Notes under the pieces: model-generated
Databases searched by the model: none
What the model saw: only the letters and a program-made list of their open reading frames with translations
What the model was told of the DNA's origin: nothing
Source of the DNA: an uncultured Ruminiclostridium sp.
Lineage (GTDB): Bacteria > Bacillota > Clostridia > Oscillospirales > Ruminococcaceae
Assembly (NCBI GenBank): GCA_947629925.1
Contig: CANRFO010000002.1
Span: 119,247-183,246 of the forward strand
Length of the DNA: 64,000 bases
Direction: 5' to 3'
Shown here: positions 57,468-64,000 of the stretch, in pieces
How positions within the stretch are numbered: position 1 is the first letter of the stretch
Layout: the number at the start of each line of letters is the position of its first letter
Made by a program: the position numbers and the translations under genes

Positions 57468-58273
57468 AAACAAAAATATTCTATCTCAACAATGAAAAAA
57501 CCGTTTACCTCAAGGCGTACCTTCTTGATATGGTAGAATCCGTCCCATTCGGAAGAAGCCGTCCCGCCATACTCATTATGCCCGGCGGCGGATATGAATA
57601 CTGCTCCGACAGAGAGGGCGAGCCTATCGCCATGCATTATCTTGCGGAGGGCTACAACGCCTTCGTGCTTTATTACACCTGCAATAAAAAATACCCCGCC
57701 GCTTTCACCAACGCCGCCTACGCTCTTTACAAAATCAGAGCGAGAGCAGAAGAATTCGGCATAAACAAGGATAAGATAGCGGTATGGGGAGCCAGCGCAG
57801 GCGCTCACCTTGCAGGCTGCCTTGCCACTATGTGGAACGACAGCGGCATACTTAACGCTTTGGGCTGCGAGCCCCAGGACATTCGCCCCAACGCCGCCAT
57901 TCTCAGCTACCCCGTTATAAGCGGCATAACCTCTCCTCATCAGGGCAGTTTTAACGTTCTGCTGGGGGATGACCCTTCCGCTTCTGCCTTGTCAAGGCTG
58001 TCCCTTGAAAACAGGGTAACTCCCAGAACTCCTCCCTGCTTTGTCTGGTGTACAGCCAACGACGACTGCGTTTCCGCTCACAACAGCCTTGTTTTTGCAA
58101 AAGCCTGCGTCTCCAACAAGGTCCCCTGCGAGCTGCATATGTTTGACGAAGGACCTCACGGACTTTCCGACTGCTCGAAAAATACGGGCTGGAACGAGTA
58201 TTTTTACAACGACAACTGCAAACAATGGGTAAAGATGTCGATAAAATTCCTTGAAAAATATATGGACATCTGA
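57464..58273 (+). CDS. Alpha/beta hydrolase (esterase/lipase family)
   Basis: LIMPGGGYEYCSDREGEPIA, VWGASAGAHLAG (GxSxG), GPHGLS. Confidence 0.88.
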   Translation: MKTKIFYLNNEKTVYLKAYLLDMVESVPFGRSRPAILIMPGGGYEYCSDREGEPIAMHYLAEGYNAFVLYYTCNKKYPAAFTNAAYALYKIRARAEEFGINKDKIAVWGASAGAHLAGCLATMWNDSGILNALGCEPQDIRPNAAILSYPVISGITSPHQGSFNVLLGDDPSASALSRLSLENRVTPRTPPCFVWCTANDDCVSAHNSLVFAKACVSNKVPCELHMFDEGPHGLSDCSKNTGWNEYFYNDNCKQWVKMSIKFLEKYMDI

Positions 58274-58281
58274 GGATAGAA

Positions 58282-58647
58282 ATGATCGTAAGAACAAAAT
58301 ACAAGCGCTGGCAGTTCGTTATGGAATGGGTAACGCTGGGACTTTACATCGCGTGGTTCGCGGCGGGGCTTATCCTGCTCAACTTTTTCTGCGATTATGA
58401 GCATGAGATACTTAAACGCAATCTCCTGCTCATAAGCTTTGTGCTGGATATACTGGCGTATCTCGGCTTTACACATATGAGCCTTCTCCCCCATAACAAC
58501 AGCCTTATAAAAACGCAGAAATATCAGAAAGGTACCGCCGAGTATCAGTATCTTAAAGAAAGTCGGCTGCGTTCGGCGGCGCTTATCGCAAAAACCGCCT
58601 GCATATTGGTCATAGCTTTTGTAGGCGTATCTCAGTATATTTTTTAG
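58282..58647 (+). CDS. Hypothetical membrane protein
   Basis: 121 aa, three TM segments, between the hydrolase and lysA genes. Confidence 0.6.
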   Translation: MIVRTKYKRWQFVMEWVTLGLYIAWFAAGLILLNFFCDYEHEILKRNLLLISFVLDILAYLGFTHMSLLPHNNSLIKTQKYQKGTAEYQYLKESRLRSAALIAKTACILVIAFVGVSQYIF

Positions 58648-58667
58648 AGCAGCGAAAGGATAGACAA

Positions 58668-59933
58668 ATGAACAAGACCCCATTCATCACCAAAGAAAAA
58701 ATAGAGGAAATAACAAAGACGATTCCCACGCCCTTTCACGTTTATGACGAGCAGGGAATAAGGGAAAACGCCCGCAGATTAAAGCAGGCGTTTTCATGGA
58801 ACAAGGGCTTCCGCGAATATTTTGCCGTGAAAGCCACCCCCAACCCCTTTATAATGGAAATCCTTGCGGAGGAGGGCTGCGGCTTTGACTGCTCCTCCTA
58901 TACCGAGCTTATGCTCTCCGACAGAGTGGGCGCAAAGGGAAACGACATAATGTTCAGCTCCAACGCTACTCCCGACGAGGATTTTCTTCTTGCAAGAAAG
59001 CTGAACGCGCAGATAAATCTTGACGATTTCACCCACATTCAGATACTTGACGACCTTTGCGGCATACCTGAAACAATAAGCTGCCGCTACAATCCCGGCG
59101 GCGAGTTCAAAACCACCGAAACGGGGAACGTAATGGACACTCCCCGCGATGCAAAGTACGGATTTACCCACGACCAGCTTATAGAGGGCTACAAAATACT
59201 GAAGGAAAAGGGCGCAAAGCGCTTCGGAATGCATGCCTTTCTTGCCAGCAACACCCTCACCAACGATTATTACCCCGTCCTTGCGGAAATAATGTTCAGA
59301 ACTGCGGTGGAGATAAAGGAAAAAACAGGCGTTTCCCTCAGCTTTATCAACCTTTCGGGCGGCGTGGGAATTGCCTACCGCCCCGACCAGACTCCCAACG
59401 ACATCGCCGTTATCGGAAAGAAAGTCGAGGAGGTCTATAACAAGGTATTAGTCCCCGCAGGACTTGACGGGGTGGCGATTTTCACCGAGCTTGGCAGATT
59501 TATGCTCGCCCCTTACGGACATCTTGTAGCAAAGGCTATCCGTGAAAAGCACATCTACAAGGAATACATCGGTCTTGACGCCTGTGCCGCAAACCTTATG
59601 CGCCCAGCTATCTACGGCGCATATCATCATATAACTGTTGCGGGCAAGGAAAACGCCCCATGCGACCATAAGTATGACGTAACAGGCGGCTTGTGTGAGA
59701 ACTGCGACAAATTTGCCGTTGACAGAATGTTGCCGAAAATCGAAATGGGCGATTACATAATAATCCACGATACAGGCGCTCACGGCTTTTCCATGGGCTA
59801 TAATTACAACGGCAAGCTGAGAAGCGCAGAGGTTCTGTTAAAGCCCGACGGCAGCTTCAAGCTTATCCGCCGTGCCGAAACGCCCTCCGATTACTTCGCC
59901 ACATTTGATTTTACTGAAAAATATAAATTCTGA
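58668..59933 (+). CDS. lysA: Diaminopimelate decarboxylase
   Basis: YFAVKATPNP (PLP Lys), GCGFDCSSYTEL, LSGGVGIAY, ELGRFM, DTGAHGFSMGYNYN. Confidence 0.92.
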   Translation: MNKTPFITKEKIEEITKTIPTPFHVYDEQGIRENARRLKQAFSWNKGFREYFAVKATPNPFIMEILAEEGCGFDCSSYTELMLSDRVGAKGNDIMFSSNATPDEDFLLARKLNAQINLDDFTHIQILDDLCGIPETISCRYNPGGEFKTTETGNVMDTPRDAKYGFTHDQLIEGYKILKEKGAKRFGMHAFLASNTLTNDYYPVLAEIMFRTAVEIKEKTGVSLSFINLSGGVGIAYRPDQTPNDIAVIGKKVEEVYNKVLVPAGLDGVAIFTELGRFMLAPYGHLVAKAIREKHIYKEYIGLDACAANLMRPAIYGAYHHITVAGKENAPCDHKYDVTGGLCENCDKFAVDRMLPKIEMGDYIIIHDTGAHGFSMGYNYNGKLRSAEVLLKPDGSFKLIRRAETPSDYFATFDFTEKYKF

Positions 59934-59939
59934 AAAAAT

Positions 59940-59972
59940 AAAACCGCTTTCACATGCTGAAAGCGGTTTTTT
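59940..59972 (+). terminator. Terminator after lysA
   Basis: AAACCGCTTTC-acatgct-GAAAGCGGTTTTTT. Confidence 0.85.
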
Positions 59973-59985
59973 GTCAGTAGTCGTT

Positions 59986-61470
59986 TTAATGCGGAAGCGC
60001 CTTTATATCATCATCGGGAGTATCCTTTGACATGGCGAATTCAAACCAGAAACAGCTTCCCTCGCCCACTGTGCTGTCGCAGCCGAAGGTAAAGCCGTGG
60101 CGGGTAAGTATGCCTTTTACTATCGAAAGACCAAGCCCCGTTCCTTTTACTGCTCTTTTGTGATTTTCGGAGCGGTCCACCTTGTAGTATCTGTCCCAGA
60201 TATAAGGAAGCTGTTCAGCGGGAATACCTACGCCCCTGTCCGCCACTTCAAAGCGCGCGGTCTGAGCGTCCTTCCTGAACAGACGGACCGTCACCGCCTT
60301 GTCGTCGCCTATATAGTTTATTGCGTTGTTTATAAGATTATAAACGACCTGCTCAATCTTTTTCCTGTCTGCACAGATATATATTCCGTCCTCCACCTCT
60401 TGAATGACCTGATAGTCCTTTGCGTCGTCAAGAAGCGTGAACCTGTTCAGAAGCTCTTTGAGATGCCCCGAAAAATCAAACACGGCAAGCTCCGTCTGAA
60501 CGACGCCGCTTTCAAGCCTTGAAAGGTTCAGTATATCGTTTACCAGCAGCGTCAGACGGTCGGTCTCGTCGATAATGACCTGAAGGTGTTTTTCTCTTTT
60601 TTCAGGATTGTCCCCTGAAAGATCCCTTATCATCTCCGCATATGCCTTTATCATCGTAAGAGGAGTTTTAAGGTCGTGTGAAACATTTGCCAGAAGGTCC
60701 TTTCTCAGCGTTTCCGTTTTTGCGATCTCATTTGAAGCGGCATTCAGGTTTTCCGTCAGAACAGCCACTTCGTCGTATTCGCCCCGCCTTACCTTCATGT
60801 TGAAGTTTCCTGTTATCAGCTTGTCCGCGTTTTTGGATATTTTGACCAGCGGATTTGCGATATGGGAGGAAACGACAATGGATACTATGCACGCCGCAAG
60901 CAGTATAACGTTGGCAAAGATGAAGAACAGATTGTTTATGATATGGAGCGTCGTTCCGATAGGCTCAACATAGCTGTAAATGAAGATATACGCCTTGACG
61001 CCCTGCTCGTATCTTACGCAGGTAGCGAGTATCATTCCGTCCGCGCCCGTATTTTCTCCGCCCTCAACGTTTGTGATAACGATCCCGTCAGGGTCGTTGT
61101 CTATCGTTGTTCTTGTGCTGTCGCTTATCCACCTGAGCAGCATATCGCCGTTTCCTGATTTTGTGTTTATAAGGTTCACGCCCGTATCGGGAAAGTTTAC
61201 GATTATGTCGAACTGATGATCCACCGCAAGCTGTCCCGTCACAATATCAAGATTATTTATATCATTGACATCGTGATTGCTCCAGCCTTCCGAAGCTATG
61301 ATGCTTTTAACGTTATAAGCCGCGCTCATGCATTCGTTTGACTTTACATACCCGTAAAATATCGGGGTCAGCACAGACTGGGCGACAAAAAGCATAAGAA
61401 TGGTACAGATAGCGAACACTACGAAAGAGATCCATATCCTGAAGCGTATGCTTTTGAAATATTGTTTCAT
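59986..61470 (-). CDS. HAMP-domain sensor histidine kinase
   Basis: Two TM segments, HAMP, LANVSHDLKTPLTMIKAYAEMI H-box, NLINNAINYIG N-box, GTGLGLSIVK. Confidence 0.95.
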   Translation of the reverse strand: MKQYFKSIRFRIWISFVVFAICTILMLFVAQSVLTPIFYGYVKSNECMSAAYNVKSIIASEGWSNHDVNDINNLDIVTGQLAVDHQFDIIVNFPDTGVNLINTKSGNGDMLLRWISDSTRTTIDNDPDGIVITNVEGGENTGADGMILATCVRYEQGVKAYIFIYSYVEPIGTTLHIINNLFFIFANVILLAACIVSIVVSSHIANPLVKISKNADKLITGNFNMKVRRGEYDEVAVLTENLNAASNEIAKTETLRKDLLANVSHDLKTPLTMIKAYAEMIRDLSGDNPEKREKHLQVIIDETDRLTLLVNDILNLSRLESGVVQTELAVFDFSGHLKELLNRFTLLDDAKDYQVIQEVEDGIYICADRKKIEQVVYNLINNAINYIGDDKAVTVRLFRKDAQTARFEVADRGVGIPAEQLPYIWDRYYKVDRSENHKRAVKGTGLGLSIVKGILTRHGFTFGCDSTVGEGSCFWFEFAMSKDTPDDDIKALPH

Positions 61471-61506
61471 TTATCCTTCGTTCCTTTTTGATATGGAAAG
61501 TAAGGC

Positions 61507-62181
61507 TTACGCCTCGGTATCAAATTTATACCCCATGCCTCTGAGCGTTACTATGAATTTTCTATAAACGCCGAGATTGTTCCTCAGCATTTTTATATGA
61601 GTGTCAATGGTACGGTCGTCGCCGAAGAAATCATATCCCCACACCTCTTCAAGGAGCTTGTTTCTTGACAGCGCCACGTTTTTGTTCCTCACCAGATAGA
61701 ATAAAAGGTCGTATTCCTTCGGTGTAAGATTTGCTTTTACTCCGTCTATCCTCACGTCGCGGGAGGTAAAGTTTATCTCCAGTCCCTCGAAGCTGACGGT
61801 GTCCGCCTGAACGTCTGTCGTCTTGTTCCTTTTTATGATGGCGTTTATGCGCGCAAGAACTTCTTTAGGGGAAAACGGCTTTACCACATAATCGTCAGCG
61901 CCTATCTCAAAGCCGAACAGCTTGTCGTATTCCTCGCCTCTTGCCGAAAGCATGAGCACGGGAGTCTGCTTGAACTTTCTTATCTCCTTGCAGGCGGAAA
62001 ACCCGTCCAGTCTCGGCATCATGACGTCAAGGATTATTATATCGAAATCCTCCTGCTTTGCAAGCTCCACCGCCTGCATTCCATCCACCGCTTCCACGAC
62101 CTGATGCCCTTCATATTCCGCATATTCTCTTAAAACCTCGCGGATCTTCTGTTCGTCATCGGCAATAAGTATCTTGTACAT
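61507..62181 (-). CDS. OmpR/PhoB-family response regulator
   Basis: MYKILIADDEQKIREVL, DIIILDVMMPRLDG, winged-helix C-terminus RTIDTHIKMLRNNLG; start reset to ATG 62181. Confidence 0.95.
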   Translation of the reverse strand: MYKILIADDEQKIREVLREYAEYEGHQVVEAVDGMQAVELAKQEDFDIIILDVMMPRLDGFSACKEIRKFKQTPVLMLSARGEEYDKLFGFEIGADDYVVKPFSPKEVLARINAIIKRNKTTDVQADTVSFEGLEINFTSRDVRIDGVKANLTPKEYDLLFYLVRNKNVALSRNKLLEEVWGYDFFGDDRTIDTHIKMLRNNLGVYRKFIVTLRGMGYKFDTEA

Positions 62182-62456
62182 AAGAGGGACCCTCCTTAAA
62201 ATTAAACTTCTTGAACTATAAAAAAATAGTTCAGTCGCAGCATGCAGCCTCAACTGAACGGTTTTGCACAAAACGTGCGAAATCAAATGAGATTATAGTT
62301 AAAATGTTGGGAGAGGAAATTATGATTAATTTGCATTAACCACTGTCAAGATTTCCCTTGACGTTTGTAATTATATCCTCTGAATATGATAGTTTTGTGA
62401 CAGCAGTTTAAAAACTAAGAAAAAGCTGTATAAAAGGCTGCGGTTTTTATGTAGAT

Positions 62457-63695
62457 TTATGTCTTTTTAACTGTTTTCCCGTCGGGATCTGCGGAACGCT
62501 TTTTTGACGCGGAGGATCTTTTCGCTGCGGCTTTTTTGGGAGCGGCTTTCTTTTCGGCGGGATTTTTTCTGGGCCTTCCCACGGGTCTGTTCACCTCATA
62601 AACCGTTTCCTCGTCATCAAATATGCTCTCGTCTGAAAGGGCGTCCGTTCCATGCACTTCCTCAGCTTCCTTTTCCGCAAGGTCCAGCATGAATATGTAA
62701 GCGGGTGAGAAAGTCCCCGCAAGATACGGCGAGTTCTGCATATTGAGCGCTGAGCCGCGGTTTTTCTTTATTACAGGTATCCTTATCGTCACCGTATTGT
62801 ATTTGTCGTCGGTTTTATATGCAAATTCCCCGCTGCAGTCGGAAATTATCAGCTTCCTTGAAAGCTCTCTCAGATACATCGAATGCATCAGAACGTCGCT
62901 TCCCGCTTCGGGATCTGCTTCTGTTTTTATGCTTATGCAGTATGCGCCGTCGGAAAAGACCGACGAGATATCCACGCTGCTTTTAAGCGTTGACGTTTCT
63001 ATGCCAGAGCGCAGCATACAAAGTATCGCCGAGGAGAAGAAATTGCTTTGTACTCTTGCATAGTAGCTTCTTGTGTCGATTTTTTTGTTTACCTTTCTGT
63101 CAGATCTTTTGAACAGCGCCGAAACCTCGTTGCATACCGCGTCCAGCAGCGCCGAAACGTTGCAGTTTATGTTTTCGCGGGGAGACATTATACAGTCGGA
63201 GAGTATAAGACTGCTGGAGATTTCGTTGTACATCTTTACAGAACTTTTGTGCTGGAGCGCCATAAGCGGTTTTACCTGCGTAATGTCGCCGCCCGTGGAA
63301 AGAATATGCTTGATGGCTTTATTTGTGCCGATTATGTTGCTGAGCTTTTCCTGACTGTCCTTTACCGATTTGACTGCGAAATCCGCAAGAAAAGTGTTGT
63401 TGACAAGGTTCAGCACATCATAGTTGTCCCTGAGCACAAGCGCGTAAGCGCACACGAGTCTTTTGCTCCTTAATATGGGGACCACGCTCAGCACGGATTT
63501 CATATCTCCGTCCCTGACAGCAAGATCTGTCTGCTTCCTTATCGGAAGATGTTTTTGAATAATACCGATATCGAAATTTTCAAAAAAATCTCTGCAATTT
63601 GTCCACACAAGGTTCATCTTTTCGTCGTAGAGTGCGCTTCGGGCGTTAAGAGATGAAAGATATGAAGCAATTGCCCTGCAAAAAGAAGACGTCAT
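62457..63695 (-). CDS. Degenerate sensor-kinase-like protein with C-terminal AT-hook/histone-like tail
   Basis: N-terminal PAS-like region, kinase-like middle (weak), C-terminus RPVGRPRKNPAEKKAAPKKAAAKRSSASKKRSADPDGKTVKKT. Confidence 0.6.
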   Translation of the reverse strand: MTSSFCRAIASYLSSLNARSALYDEKMNLVWTNCRDFFENFDIGIIQKHLPIRKQTDLAVRDGDMKSVLSVVPILRSKRLVCAYALVLRDNYDVLNLVNNTFLADFAVKSVKDSQEKLSNIIGTNKAIKHILSTGGDITQVKPLMALQHKSSVKMYNEISSSLILSDCIMSPRENINCNVSALLDAVCNEVSALFKRSDRKVNKKIDTRSYYARVQSNFFSSAILCMLRSGIETSTLKSSVDISSVFSDGAYCISIKTEADPEAGSDVLMHSMYLRELSRKLIISDCSGEFAYKTDDKYNTVTIRIPVIKKNRGSALNMQNSPYLAGTFSPAYIFMLDLAEKEAEEVHGTDALSDESIFDDEETVYEVNRPVGRPRKNPAEKKAAPKKAAAKRSSASKKRSADPDGKTVKKT

Positions 63696-63702
63696 CGCTC
63701 AA

Positions 63703-63909
63703 TTATTCCTTTCCTTTTACAAGCTTTCGCTTATTACCGTTCTCGTCTATAACGTACGTTCTTTCAAGCTGCCCGTTAAGGCTTTTGCGGATATTATCCC
63801 TGTATTCGTTTCTGAGCGCGTCCTGCTCGCTTTTCTCCTCATCGGTGAGACCTGTTTCTCTGGATTTTCTCGCAAGCAGGTTGAGCCTTTCGATTTTTTC
63901 CTTATCCGT
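63703..63909 (-). CDS. DUF896 (YnzC-like) protein, probable ACG start
   Basis: DKEKIERLNLLARKSRETGLTDEEKSEQDALRNEYRDNIRKSLNGQLERTYVIDENGNKRKL matches DUF896; SD GGAGGT 7 nt before ACG at 63909-63907. Confidence 0.8.
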   Translation of the reverse strand, partial: TDKEKIERLNLLARKSRETGLTDEEKSEQDALRNEYRDNIRKSLNGQLERTYVIDENGNKRKLVKGKE

Positions 63910-64000
63910 ATTCGGCACCTCCGAAATAATATTTATAGCCTTGAGCAAAACCGTACAAACGCAGTAAATAAGCGGTGTTGCAAGACATAATAAATAAATT

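Noticed and set aside
58668-59933. Second carboxynorspermidine decarboxylase
   Set aside because: Fold type III decarboxylase, but motifs (YFAVKATPNP, GCGFDCSSYTEL, ELGRFM) fit diaminopimelate decarboxylase better than NspC.
1-64000. CRISPR arrays, transposases, integrases or prophage genes
   Set aside because: No regularly spaced direct repeats and no recombinase, transposase or phage structural proteins in the ORF list.

Overview
A 64 kb chromosomal segment with the gene content of a low/mid-GC Gram-positive gut or rumen Clostridium-type organism (Ruminococcus-like; inferred from gene content only). I see no convincing phage, transposon or CRISPR array. About 60 protein genes are supported, mostly housekeeping: murA, cysS/cysE, recQ, glmS, feoB, lon, engB, clpB, lysA. 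There is also a GH26/GH3/epimerase mannan-type locus, a GH94 phosphorylase, and a large polyamine operon. RNA features: tRNA-Ser(GGA), a Cys-type T-box upstream of cysE-cysS, an FMN riboswitch upstream of a RibU-like ECF transporter, and a compact preQ1-I-type riboswitch upstream of a QueT-like transporter. Points most worth a second look: (1) a ~420-nt noncoding region (35939-36395) of consecutive perfect hairpins ending in an intrinsic terminator just upstream of a run of 11 codirectional genes that includes the polyamine operon; (2) that operon encodes both known spermidine routes (SpeD/SpeE and CASDH/CASDC); (3) a shared palindrome GTAAAT-N3-ATTTAC at both divergent promoters of an XRE/SdpI module and an NfeD/flotillin module; (4) a degenerate sensor-kinase-like protein with an AT-hook and histone-like Lys/Ala/Pro tail; (5) a DUF896 gene whose best start codon appears to be ACG. 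Everything was read by eye. No homology search, folding program or covariance model was run.
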